Below are positions 1 to 8,770 of a stretch of DNA of 64,000 nt, one piece after another; position 1 is the first letter of the stretch, and every line of letters starts with the position of its first letter. A program made the position numbers and the translations under genes. A model generated the notes under the pieces. It searched no databases, was not told the origin of the DNA, and saw only the letters and a program-made list of their open reading frames with translations. The DNA comes from Phocaeicola salanitronis DSM 18170 (GTDB lineage Bacteria > Bacteroidota > Bacteroidia > Bacteroidales > Bacteroidaceae). The stretch lies in NCBI RefSeq assembly GCF_000190575.1, contig NC_015164.1, positions 1,302,001-1,366,000 on the forward strand. The letters are read 5' to 3'.

Positions 1-672
1 CAGCATTCCGACAATCGTACTTATCAGGGATTAAAGGTTGGAGAATTGTCCTCCCCTGCTCTTATAGCCTATCTGCAAGAAAGGGGAATAAACATCGGAC
101 TTGCCAAAAGAGAATGCAGGGAGCTTCGGTTTATGAATGCCGACAAACCCTATTTTGCCATCGGCTTTCCGAACATGGCAGGAGGATATGAAGTGCGCAA
201 CAGATACTTCAAGGGATGTGTCGCCCCGAAAGATATCACCCATATCCGACAGCAGGGCGGACAACGATGTATGTGTTACCTGTTCGAGGGGTTCATGGAT
301 TACCTTTCATTCCTTACCATCCGAGTAGAAAACAATCCGCAACACCCGCGATTGGACACACAGGACTATATCATATTGAACTCCGTTTCCAATCTTGCAA
401 AAGCGGAAAGCATATTGGAGACCTACACCCAAGTCGGCTGTTTCCTTGACAACGACACGGCAGGACGGAACACTTGCAAGAAGCTGAAAGAGAAGTTTGG
501 GGAACGGCTGCTTGACAAGTCAATGTACTATCGTGAGTATAAGGACTTGAACGACTACCTGTGCGGTAAGCCCTTGTCCCAATCGGCAGAGCCGATAAAG
601 GAGAAGAAGCAAGTCCAATCCGCAAGGCGGATGATGCAGCCACCGAAAAAGAAAGGGGGATTTCATCTGTAA
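1..672 (+). CDS. TOPRIM-domain primase-like mobilization protein, 5' end outside window
   Basis: The reading frame is open to the first base, so this is the C-terminal part of a larger protein; the TTG at 46 is only the first internal start-like codon. Two TOPRIM signatures are visible: the EGFMDYLS stretch (acidic motif) and FLDNDTAGR (DxD-type motif). In Bacteroides mobilizable elements such proteins usually carry a CHC2 zinc finger followed by TOPRIM and are read as primase-like replication or transfer proteins. The tail is Lys-rich (PPKKKGGF). It lies 266 bp upstream of a MobV relaxase on the same strand, which supports a transfer-module role. The N-terminal zinc finger cannot be checked here. 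Confidence 0.8.
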   Translation, partial: QHSDNRTYQGLKVGELSSPALIAYLQERGINIGLAKRECRELRFMNADKPYFAIGFPNMAGGYEVRNRYFKGCVAPKDITHIRQQGGQRCMCYLFEGFMDYLSFLTIRVENNPQHPRLDTQDYIILNSVSNLAKAESILETYTQVGCFLDNDTAGRNTCKKLKEKFGERLLDKSMYYREYKDLNDYLCGKPLSQSAEPIKEKKQVQSARRMMQPPKKKGGFHL

Positions 673-718
673 TGTGCTCGTCTGCTTTCCGAAAGGTATT
701 TAGACAGAAATACCATAG

Positions 719-795
719 CTCAATAGGGCGTTTTCTTCACGCATTACTCCGTAACGCTAAAAACACCCTATCGAGCCAAAGGGAAATCCCTTTGG
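719..795. other. Candidate oriT hairpins upstream of mobV
   Basis: Two adjacent inverted repeats sit in the gap before the MobV gene. The first pairs 719-734 with 760-775 (14 of 16 positions) and has an inner arm, 741-747 with 751-757. The second pairs 776-784 with 787-795 (CCAAAGGGA / TCCCTTTGG). MobV relaxases are known to nick at hairpin-bearing origins next to their own gene. The oriT assignment is inferred from position and structure; a regulatory hairpin is the alternative. Confidence 0.4.
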
Positions 796-938
796 AAACC
801 CTGTGCAAACGAGAGCAGAAGCCAAACTCGTTTGGATTATGCCGAGTGCAGCAAGGGTTCATTTGCATAATAAACCCTGTGAGCCGATGCCACAGGCAGA
901 GAGAAGAAACATAACGATAACCGCAAAATAGAAATAAA

Positions 939-2246
939 ATGGGATATTTTTCATTGGACATTAAGAAAGCAAAGGGTACATCGGACACCACTCAGTCCGA
1001 CCATATAGAGAGAAAGATAATACCTAAAAACGCAGACCCGACAAGGACACATCTGAACAGGGTGCTTGTCGAATACCCCGATGGCGTTCACGGCAGGGAT
1101 GAAGCGATTGCCCACAGACTGAACACGGCAGGCATCAGACGGAAAATCACACACGACCAAGTCCGTGTCGTTCGGGTGGTTTTGTCGGGTACGCACGAGG
1201 ACATGATGAACATACAGGAAAAAGGAGAACTCGATGAATGGTGCAACGACAGCATCCAATGGCTGCAAGCCACATTCGGCAAAGACAATGTGGTTGCCGC
1301 ACATCTGCACATGGACGAGAAGACTCCGCACATCCACGCAGCCGTTGTTCCCATCGTGACGGGTGAAAGGCGCAAAGCCAAGAAAGAGCAAACGGACGGT
1401 AAGCGCAAGTACCGCAAGAAAACAAATTCCGTCCGCTTGTGTGCCGATGACCTGTTCAACCGCCAGACCTTGGTCGCCTACCACGACAATTACGCAAGGG
1501 TGATGGCGAAATACGGATTGCAGCGTGGGGTACGGGGTTCGGAAGCACGGCACACCACCACCATGCAGTATTATAGGGACTTGAAAAAGAAGAATGAAGT
1601 CCTCGAAACTGAAACCAGACTGTTGCAGGAGAAGAAAGCCGAGGCGCAGGAGGAACTGAAGCAGGTGAAAGCGGAAATCCGTACCGACAAGCTCAAAAAC
1701 GCAGCCACCGATACGGCAACCGCCCTTGCAAGCAGTGTGGGCTCTCTTTTCGGAAGTGGAAAGATGAAATCGTTGGAGCGCAGGAACGAGGATTTGCAAG
1801 ACCGCATCCTTGAACTTGAAAACGAAGCCCGACAACGGGAACGGCAACAAGCCAAGCAGATACAGGAGATAAGAAACGCTTACGAGCAACAGCACCGCAA
1901 GCTGTCGGAGTTTGCGGATTTTGTCAGACGCTACTTTCCATATGTGGAGAAGCTGATGCCTATAATAAACTTCCTGCGTGACCGATTGAAGTTCAATGAC
2001 GGAATAATCAGAAGACTGTGCGAGTTCAAGGAGGTCGGGATAAAAGGCGAACTCTATTCTTCCGAATTTAACCGAAGTTTTGATACCCGACACTCCGTCT
2101 GCTCTATCAAACAGGATGAAAACGGTAAATTCGATTTCAAGATAGACGGGGTTTCTCACGTGAACTGGTTCAGAAAGAAGATGAATGAGTTTAGAGAAGC
2201 CATCGGAATACCGAAGCCAAGACAGAATAGAAGTATGAAACTGTAA
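939..2246 (+). CDS. MobV-family relaxase (Mob/Pre)
   Basis: A complete 435-residue protein. The N-terminal 200 residues form the relaxase domain; the diagnostic metal-binding motif HLHMDEKTPHIHAAVVP (HxDExxPHxH) is at about residues 123-139. It is followed by a basic stretch and a long coiled coil (about residues 205-310, rich in Glu, Lys, Gln and Arg), as is usual for MobV proteins. It would nick the element at oriT and carry the strand during conjugative mobilization, using transfer machinery supplied by another element. The oriT-like hairpins lie directly upstream and a terminator follows four bases after the stop. Confidence 0.93.
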   Translation: MGYFSLDIKKAKGTSDTTQSDHIERKIIPKNADPTRTHLNRVLVEYPDGVHGRDEAIAHRLNTAGIRRKITHDQVRVVRVVLSGTHEDMMNIQEKGELDEWCNDSIQWLQATFGKDNVVAAHLHMDEKTPHIHAAVVPIVTGERRKAKKEQTDGKRKYRKKTNSVRLCADDLFNRQTLVAYHDNYARVMAKYGLQRGVRGSEARHTTTMQYYRDLKKKNEVLETETRLLQEKKAEAQEELKQVKAEIRTDKLKNAATDTATALASSVGSLFGSGKMKSLERRNEDLQDRILELENEARQRERQQAKQIQEIRNAYEQQHRKLSEFADFVRRYFPYVEKLMPIINFLRDRLKFNDGIIRRLCEFKEVGIKGELYSSEFNRSFDTRHSVCSIKQDENGKFDFKIDGVSHVNWFRKKMNEFREAIGIPKPRQNRSMKL

Positions 2247-2249
2247 ATC

Positions 2250-2291
2250 AAAAAAATCCGTGATAGTAGAATGGTATATCACGGATTTTTC
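2250..2291. terminator. Bidirectional intrinsic terminator after mobV
   Basis: An AAAAATCCGTGATA arm is matched by TATCACGGATTTTT with a short loop, flanked by A-rich and T-rich runs, so it could stop transcription from either side. It begins four bases after the MobV stop. Confidence 0.8.
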
Positions 2292-2292
2292 A

Positions 2293-2517
2293 TACTTTTG
2301 TATTGGATTGAGGCTACTCTTTCCAAAACATATTAGAATTAAGAAGAAGCGTTATGCTTATCTTGTACTTGAAAACGTAGGAAATTTTCAATTAGATGCA
2401 AGGATAGCATAGTGGTTCTCACGCATATAGCGTGGGCTACTATTGTTACATCTGCATCTATGGTTTCCTACGACCTTCAAGTAAGAGTGTGGCTTTGTAG
2501 TTCACGCTTTTTCGTAG
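2293..2517 (+). ncRNA. Candidate structured small RNA with terminator
   Basis: No gene fits here, but the sequence folds into one long nested hairpin: 2367-2373 with 2476-2482, 2376-2384 with 2464-2472 (9 perfect pairs), 2393-2400 with 2453-2460 (8 perfect pairs), 2409-2413 with 2439-2443, and 2420-2424 with 2430-2434. A perfect -7 element, TACTTTTG, is at 2293-2300, though no clear -33 is seen. A second hairpin (AGTGTG with CACGCT, about 2485-2508) followed by TTTTT looks like its terminator. It sits between the relaxase and cargo genes. Whether it is a regulatory RNA, a transfer-control RNA or an extended leader for the next gene is unknown. Confidence 0.5.
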
Positions 2518-2556
2518 GTTGGACTAAAATGTTTATTAAATATAATACAACAAATT

Positions 2557-3135
2557 ATGAAGAAGTTGATTGTATCATTCGCATTTGTTTTAATTGCTTT
2601 GACATCGTATGCTCAAAGTAGTTCCGAACACCTTACCTTTAAGGGAATTCCCATTGAGGGAAGTATGACTGAATTTTGTCAGAAGTTAAAAGCTAAAGGA
2701 TTCACTTCTATTGGCAGTGAAAACAATCTTGCATTGTTTATGGGAGACTTTACAGGTCGTAATGCAACTATAGGTGTAACAGCTACAGATGATGGGAAAA
2801 GTGTATTTGCCGTAGCTGTGTTGTTTGACCCAAGTGGTGAATGGAATACGCTTGTTAATACTTATAACTATTATAAAGATTTATACACCCGAAAATATGG
2901 CAATCCGACTATTTCAAAAGAGAAGAACCCTGCCCATTCGGATTCCAATACAGCTTTAATGGCAGAAGTTCATCAAGGAACTGTTGTTTGGGGTAGTGCT
3001 TGGGAGGTAACAGGAGGAAACATTGAATTATCGATAGAAAAAACTTCTGGTATTTATGAGGGTATGGTAATGATTCGTTATCGTGATTCTCAAAATGTAG
3101 AAACTAAAATTCAAAAAGATTTAGAGGATATTTAG
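2557..3135 (+). CDS. Secreted protein of unknown function
   Basis: A 192-residue protein with a clear signal peptide (MKKLIVSFAFVLIALTSYAQ, cleavage after SYA). The mature part starts by describing an N-terminal fold like LTFKGIPIEGSMTEFCQKLK, a pattern seen in small Bacteroidetes periplasmic proteins, followed by beta-rich sequence. No catalytic motif is recognised. The next gene has an almost identical signal peptide but an unrelated mature part, so the two leaders probably share ancestry. Base composition is AT-rich compared with the mob genes to the left, which fits cargo of a different origin. Confidence 0.75.
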   Translation: MKKLIVSFAFVLIALTSYAQSSSEHLTFKGIPIEGSMTEFCQKLKAKGFTSIGSENNLALFMGDFTGRNATIGVTATDDGKSVFAVAVLFDPSGEWNTLVNTYNYYKDLYTRKYGNPTISKEKNPAHSDSNTALMAEVHQGTVVWGSAWEVTGGNIELSIEKTSGIYEGMVMIRYRDSQNVETKIQKDLEDI

Positions 3136-3225
3136 TATCCAATGTATGCGACTTATTCAAAATGTATCTGGTACATGAATAAGAAATACAATCCGTTAAT
3201 TGTCAAATAATAACATAACAGAATT

Positions 3226-3885
3226 ATGAAAAAGCTTTTCGTATTATTCGCTTTAATGGTTATAGCTTTTACATCATATGCTCAAGTCTATAAAATGTAT
3301 AAGACTCGGAACTATCATAATCAACTTCGCTTAAATACAATGACAGGCGAAGTACAACAAATTCAAGATGATGGTCAGTCTTGGGAAATTTGTAGTGCGA
3401 GAGAAATTTTAGGAGATAAAGAAGGACGATTTCGCCTTTATGAAACACAGAATATGTGGACATTCATAATGCTTGATACATATACAGGTAAGAATTGGCA
3501 AGTCCAGTTTAGTGTCAAGGGTGAGGATTACATGTTTGCTGCACCAATCAACATATTTTCTCTTGCATATCCTGAGAAGTCGTCAAATTGGACTAATAGA
3601 TTTCAGATGTTTGCCACTGACAACATGTGGACATTTATATTGTTGGACTCATATAATGGACGACTATGGCAAGTTCAATATAGTACACAAGATTTAGACA
3701 ACCTATTTTGTATTCCTATAAATAAATACGAATTAGTAGAAAATAACGAAAGGTGTATATTCTCTATTCAGCCACTGACAAGTATGTATCAATACTATCT
3801 TATAAACGATAATACAGGTGATATGTGGAAATTTCAGTGGAGTACTAAGGGGGATGATTATAGATGGATTGAAAGATTCAGATAA
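3226..3885 (+). CDS. Secreted protein with internal W/Q-rich repeats
   Basis: A 219-residue protein with a signal peptide ending SYAQ at residue 20. The mature part is built of about three repeats of roughly 40 residues (about 68-108, 125-166 and 177-217) with the shared pattern MWTFI-LLD-Y-G--WQVQ-S, plus a degenerate fourth copy near residues 29-55. Such short beta-strand repeats suggest a beta-sheet or propeller-like fold, but no named family is recognised. It is 14 bases upstream of the helicase gene and could be co-transcribed with it. Function unknown. Confidence 0.75.
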   Translation: MKKLFVLFALMVIAFTSYAQVYKMYKTRNYHNQLRLNTMTGEVQQIQDDGQSWEICSAREILGDKEGRFRLYETQNMWTFIMLDTYTGKNWQVQFSVKGEDYMFAAPINIFSLAYPEKSSNWTNRFQMFATDNMWTFILLDSYNGRLWQVQYSTQDLDNLFCIPINKYELVENNERCIFSIQPLTSMYQYYLINDNTGDMWKFQWSTKGDDYRWIERFR

Positions 3886-3899
3886 ATATTACTTCCAAT

Positions 3900-6515
3900 A
3901 TGCAGCCATTGTTCATTTGGGTAATTTGTATAATTGCTATTTCGGTTATTGTAATAGCGATGGTACGAACACGCCTAAAAAACAAATCCAAAGAGCTTGC
4001 AGAAAAGCTAAACCATATATCTGCATATAGCGAGAAATCAAATTATGAGCAAGCAAAAGAGAGATTATCGGCTCTTAAGGAGGGGGCGTTTATAGATATT
4101 CCCTCAGACTTAAATAATGGCTTTTATGGCAGGGTAATCTCCGCAACGCAAGAAAAAGATTTCATCAATCATTATAAGGTACATTTCCAAGAGGCATATT
4201 CACTTCTGAAGAAACTTAAAGCCTTTAACATCACTCCATCAGAAACCATATCCAAATTCATTAACGACTTTGGAAGAATCAACAAACTTGTAAAACAACA
4301 TAATGATGGTGTTATAACCTTTCTACTTGACACGCACAGGGACTTTTTCGACCATTGCCTAAAATACCCATTAGACAAGCAACAAAGACGCTCAATTGTT
4401 TCAGAAGAGGATAATTGTTTAGTAGTCAGCAGTGCAGGTAGTGGTAAAACCTCTTCAATTGTCGGTAAGGTTAAATATCTCACCGAAATCAAGGGTATAG
4501 CACCTGAAAGAATTTTACTTATCAGTTATACCAACAAAGCAGCAGCCGAACTAACCGAAAGAATGGCGACCAATGGATTGAAAGGTTACACATTCCATAA
4601 GTTAGCCATTGATATTATAGGCAAAACGACAGGTACAAAACCATCTATTTGCGACAATACAGATTCATTGTTTGTAGATATATATCACAAATTGTTAGAT
4701 AAATCGTCTTTCAAGAAAAGTATAGTGGAATACTTTATTGATTACCAAACGAATGAAGCTGATTGGGAACAACGCAAGAATGAAAGACGGGAGCAATTAT
4801 CAGGACTAAAGAATGTGCAGCTAAAGGCGATGTTCCCCGATATGGACGGCAGAGCCATATATGTGAGAAGTGAACAAGAACAAAAAATATGTTTTGCTTT
4901 GTCCTCGCTGGGAGTGAAATTCAGATATGAAGAACCATACGAACATCAATTAGCAGATGAGATGCACTCACAATATCGTCCCGACTTCTCAATATATTTT
5001 AAGCAAGGAGGAGTAACCAAACGCATCTATCTTGAACATTTCGGAGTTGATGAACACGGGCTTGTTCCTGCTTGGTTCGCAAAAGATAAGGGTATAACCT
5101 ACGAAGAAGCCAATCAGAAATACAATGATGGTATAACTTGGAAGAAAACTGCTCACGAGAAATTTGGCACACAACTTTTAGTAACATCAAGTGCAGATTT
5201 CCATTATTCTGATATTAGGGATAAACTCCGTAAACTATTAGCTGAAGCAGGTGTACCAATTCAAGAAAAGACCGATGAGGAGTTATACGATTTAGTACTA
5301 CCCAAAGGCAGCAAGCAGGAAAAGGCGTTTATACGACTTGTTGTTACTTTCGTTACATTGGTAAAATCAAGTTGTAAATCAGTTAAAGAGGTTTTAAAAC
5401 AAGCCAAAAATGCAGATGATGAACGAAGTGTGTTTATCATCAAGAATATATTTCAACTTGTATATGAACGCTACATAAATGCGTTAAGCGATAGTAACCA
5501 AATTGATTTTACCGATGCTATTCTTCAAGCCACTGAGATATGTTGTACTTCACACCCTGTTGAATATGATTATATCATAGTGGATGAGTTTCAAGATATA
5601 TCTGTTGACCGTTACAACTTCTTGAAAGTATTGCGAGAGGGTAATCCTCCTGCAAAGTTGTATTGTGTGGGTGATGATTGGCAGTCTATTTATCGTTTTT
5701 CGGGAAGTGATATGGCTCTATTCAATCAATTCCCCGAATATTTTGGAGCAACGGAGATAAACAAGATTGAAACTACATACAGGTTTGGAGAGCCTTTGGT
5801 TTCTTTATCGTCGAACTTTATACAACGCAATAAAGCCCAAATACAAAAGAATATCCATTCGTTCAGCTCAGAAATGAGAACCGAGTTGGAATTCTATGCT
5901 TATGATAGACGAGATTACTGCAATACGATAGGGCAACTTGTGGCTTCTATTCCATCGGATAAATCAATATTCCTATTGGGGCGTTACTCTTTTGATGATT
6001 ACTACCTCTCTTTTATGTACCAATCAATTAAAGAGGGTAATAGATTCTACTATGTGATAGGAGGACGAAAAATAGAGTTTTTAACCGTACATAAGTCAAA
6101 AGGTCTTGAAGCGAATTATGTAATACTCTTACAATGCAATAAAGATACATACGGTTTCCCATCACAGGTGAGTGACGACCCTGTGCTTAACTATGTGCTC
6201 ACTAAGAGCGACCAATTCCCATACGGAGAAGAAAGAAGATTATTCTATGTTGCAATAACAAGGGCTAAGATAAAAACGCTTGTATTATACGATAAGCGTT
6301 TCCCGTCTGTATTTGTGGATGAATTCTTGCACCCCGAAAAGGTGTCAGAAGAAAGCTATGTAAAGCACCCTAACGCCAATAAAAGATGGACAAGAAGTGC
6401 AGACCAATTTTTATTGAAACTGCACAATGAAGGTAAGAGTGTCAAATATATTGCAAACAAAATGGGTAGAAGTCAAACTTCGATTGTAATGCGATTAAAC
6501 AAACTAAAAAAATAG
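3900..6515 (+). CDS. SF1 (UvrD/HelD-like) helicase with N-terminal membrane segment and nuclease-like insert
   Basis: An 871-residue protein. Residues 4-22 are a strongly hydrophobic segment followed by basic residues, so it may be membrane-anchored. Walker A (SSAGSGKTS) is at about 177-185, a DEFQD Walker B box at about 562-566, and the C-terminal half has the usual UvrD motifs (VGDDWQSIYRFSGSD, TVHKSKGLEANYV, RRLFYVAITRAK). Between the Walker boxes, about residues 320-382, is an insert with a conserved Glu, then RPDFSIYF and IYLEHFG, matching the nuclease-like insert of DNA helicase IV (HelD). The last 45 residues resemble a helix-turn-helix (KMGRSQTSIVMRLNKLKK). It may act in repair or defence; the neighbours do not decide. 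Confidence 0.85.
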   Translation: MQPLFIWVICIIAISVIVIAMVRTRLKNKSKELAEKLNHISAYSEKSNYEQAKERLSALKEGAFIDIPSDLNNGFYGRVISATQEKDFINHYKVHFQEAYSLLKKLKAFNITPSETISKFINDFGRINKLVKQHNDGVITFLLDTHRDFFDHCLKYPLDKQQRRSIVSEEDNCLVVSSAGSGKTSSIVGKVKYLTEIKGIAPERILLISYTNKAAAELTERMATNGLKGYTFHKLAIDIIGKTTGTKPSICDNTDSLFVDIYHKLLDKSSFKKSIVEYFIDYQTNEADWEQRKNERREQLSGLKNVQLKAMFPDMDGRAIYVRSEQEQKICFALSSLGVKFRYEEPYEHQLADEMHSQYRPDFSIYFKQGGVTKRIYLEHFGVDEHGLVPAWFAKDKGITYEEANQKYNDGITWKKTAHEKFGTQLLVTSSADFHYSDIRDKLRKLLAEAGVPIQEKTDEELYDLVLPKGSKQEKAFIRLVVTFVTLVKSSCKSVKEVLKQAKNADDERSVFIIKNIFQLVYERYINALSDSNQIDFTDAILQATEICCTSHPVEYDYIIVDEFQDISVDRYNFLKVLREGNPPAKLYCVGDDWQSIYRFSGSDMALFNQFPEYFGATEINKIETTYRFGEPLVSLSSNFIQRNKAQIQKNIHSFSSEMRTELEFYAYDRRDYCNTIGQLVASIPSDKSIFLLGRYSFDDYYLSFMYQSIKEGNRFYYVIGGRKIEFLTVHKSKGLEANYVILLQCNKDTYGFPSQVSDDPVLNYVLTKSDQFPYGEERRLFYVAITRAKIKTLVLYDKRFPSVFVDEFLHPEKVSEESYVKHPNANKRWTRSADQFLLKLHNEGKSVKYIANKMGRSQTSIVMRLNKLKK

Positions 6516-6832
6516 TCGAACTTTTTCTTTGATGTACCTTGTGTACATCGGACTATTCTATTATTTTTGTACACAGAAACGAGTTACTTGAAAGCAATTC
6601 AAGGTAGAACGCAGCAGATTGTACCGTTGCCAAGTCATTACCTCAAAAACGGGTAATTATCCCAAAGTCCTTTGTATAAGGTACTAACAGAAGTTTTCCA
6701 GAATTACGAAAAGATTTCAATTTAGCCAAAACCTACGTGAGTTCGGGACAAAAAATCCCCTAAGATAGGTAATCACAGTTGTTTCTCTTGATTTTTATCT
6801 GGGAAATAGCAAATTAATGAAATTAGCAATAT
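6516..6832. other. Gap with a promoter candidate and no gene
   Basis: No open frame with coding character is seen. A plus-strand promoter candidate has TTG at 6539-6541, a 20-bp spacer and TATTTTTG at 6562-6569. It overlaps a short palindrome (GATGTAC ... GTACATC, 6531-6548) that could be an operator. What it would transcribe is unclear; downstream is only the IS982 remnant. Confidence 0.35.
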
Positions 6833-7541
6833 ATGATTACCCAAGATAAAATTATAGATATATTCTGTACATTGGATGAATTCAGTAAGAAATTTGATGC
6901 GGAAGTAGCAAAGAGCGAGCTCTTATCCTCTACCGACATTCGCCACCGACATCATAAGACATCGCTATCCGATAATTAAGTTATGACCATTTACTTGTGT
7001 TTCAATTTGGCCATTCATCAATTTCAAGCACTATTACTTTCATTATATAAGTGCACTTGCAGCGAAACTTCTCCGATACAGTATTCTACAACAGGTTTGT
7101 TGAACTGGAAAGCCGTGTGTTCTTTAAGTTGAAATTTTTCTTGAAACTTTACGCCTTTGAAAGATGCACAGACATTAGCTTTGTGAACAGCACAATGATT
7201 CCTGTGTGCAACAATCTAAGAAGGTATGCCAACAAGGTTTTCAAGGGCATGGACACCGACAAGAAAGGAACAATGGACTGGTGTCATGATGTCAAACTGC
7301 ATTTCATCTATAACAAGCGCGGGGAAATCATCACCTTTTCAAAGCCAATGTAGATAATAGGGCTTCTGAAGTGTAGAATGTCCTAGCGAAAGAATTGTAC
7401 GGCAAAGGCTGTTTGCCGACAAAGGCTACATCTCACCGATACTTTTTGAGTCCCTTTTCGAGGAGGGCATTCATATAATTACGGGAATAAGGTCCAGTAT
7501 AAAGAACAGGCTTATGCCATTCTATGACAGGATTATGTAAG
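6833..7541 (+). pseudogene. Degenerate IS982-family transposase
   Basis: Reading across several frames gives pieces that line up with IS982 transposases. They are an N-terminal MITQDKIIDIFCTLDEF segment from 6833, FYNRFVELESRVFFKLKFFL near 7075, the catalytic-region VNSTMIPVCNNLRRYANKVF near 7180, then LYGKGC, and PFYDRIM near 7535. Frameshifts, stops and base changes break it throughout, so it is an old, dead insertion. No terminal repeats or target duplication could be defined. Confidence 0.75.
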
Positions 7542-7586
7542 CAGGTGTTCAATTTTAGTTTATACTATGCAATAGAGAATTTAGAA

Positions 7587-7805
7587 TTCAACACAGAGAC
7601 ACAGAGGTACAAAGTTTATTTCTACCCATCCTTTTGCGTTACCAACAGGGAAGAGGGCACAGAGTCTGTGACTTCGTCACTGCTGCCGGGTTGTAAATTT
7701 TCCGTGTTCTCCGAGCGGCAATGCCGCCCCTCTGTGTTCTTTCCCGGCGTACAAGAGGTTGGAGCTGAAAAAGCACACTCTGTGCCTCCGTGTCTCTGTG
7801 TTCAA
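7587..7805. repeat. Non-coding element with 21-bp inverted ends
   Basis: The left end (7587-7607) and the reverse complement of the right end (7785-7805) agree at 19 of 21 positions (core AACACAGAGACAC). The interior has no coding character and another CACAGAG-type half site. This is the form of a dispersed intergenic repeat or a decayed MITE. Confidence 0.5.
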
Positions 7806-8009
7806 TAAAATACCGCACGCGTGTCGTAAAATAATTTTACATCATTGCTTGGCGTAAACGGTATTTTATCGAATGTATTACTGTCAAACTATCAAAACTA
7901 TTGACTTTATGGTAATTTAAAACTGAACTACATAATAATCATCAATTTGAAGAAGAATTATTTCGGCAAATTATACACTTAGAATTACACGCAATTAAAA
8001 TAAAAACCG

Positions 8010-8017
8010 TATCTTTG
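8010..8017 (+). promoter_or_regulatory. -7 element for the abiE pair
   Basis: TATCTTTG matches the Bacteroidetes -7 consensus TAnnTTTG exactly. Transcription would start near 8024, so the ATG at 8033 rather than the one at 8015 is the likely start of the first gene. No convincing -33 was found. Confidence 0.5.
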
Positions 8018-8032
8018 CATAAAATATTAAGT

Positions 8033-8770
8033 ATGGATATGTCACAGACAACTCAAAAATTAGAGCGTTATCATTTTCTCAGGGGAAAGAGCACCACGCC
8101 GTCCTTGTATCACTGGAAGAAACAGGGAATGGTGGCGCATGTGCGCAAAGGTATCTATTTACCCTCAGATTTACAGGACAAGTTCAGAATAGCCTGCAAC
8201 GCTGTCGAGGAAGGTTGCCTTGTATATCATGCTGCCTTGGAATATTATTCACTACAGACACAGGAATTCAACTGGCTATATGTACATAGCACTTCCATTT
8301 TCCGTACATTCACCTATCAAGGAGAATCCTATGTTTACAAGCCGATCAAATTCTTGTATAAACCGCTTATTATGGATAAAGACAATCCGTATCCTATCCG
8401 GGTAACATCTATCAACCAGACTCTTATAGACTGTTTATACAATATAAATCTATCTGGAGGATTGGAAGAACTGTTGTATGCCATATCAGAACTTGACCAT
8501 ACACTTGTCAATGAGAAAGATATGCTGCACTGTCTGGAACTGTATGGAAGCAAGAGCCTCTTTCAACGTGCGGGATTTGTTTTGTCTCACTTTAAAGATG
8601 ATTTGCGCTTGTCGGACTATTTTTTCAAAGTATGCAAGGAAGGTATGGGAAAGAATATCAGTTACTTGTTAAATCCATATTACTGCAATTCATTTTCCAA
8701 GGAATGGAAACTGTGTATCCCGGCAAATGCAATGAAAGAAATTCAAAAAGATTGCTATTATGAAATTTGA
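8033..8770 (+). CDS. abiEi: AbiEi-like antitoxin
   Basis: About 245 residues from the ATG at 8033. The N-terminal part (RGKSTTPSLYHWKKQGMVAHVRKGIYLPSD) has the winged-helix pattern of AbiEi antitoxins, including the RKGIYL segment that recurs in this family. In type IV abortive-infection systems AbiEi represses its operon and counters the AbiEii nucleotidyltransferase toxin. The downstream gene overlaps by 11 bases and is a clear AbiEii, which supports the call. The C-terminal half is less conserved. Confidence 0.82.
   Translation: MDMSQTTQKLERYHFLRGKSTTPSLYHWKKQGMVAHVRKGIYLPSDLQDKFRIACNAVEEGCLVYHAALEYYSLQTQEFNWLYVHSTSIFRTFTYQGESYVYKPIKFLYKPLIMDKDNPYPIRVTSINQTLIDCLYNINLSGGLEELLYAISELDHTLVNEKDMLHCLELYGSKSLFQRAGFVLSHFKDDLRLSDYFFKVCKEGMGKNISYLLNPYYCNSFSKEWKLCIPANAMKEIQKDCYYEI

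Noticed and set aside
951..2282. A 443-codon open frame opposite the MobV gene
   Set aside because: It is the antisense shadow of a GC-rich coding region. MobV has full family motifs; the shadow has none and reads through the terminator.
6539..6569. Promoter for the IS982 transposase
   Set aside because: The transposase is dead and 260 bases away; the promoter candidate is kept only as a note on the gap.
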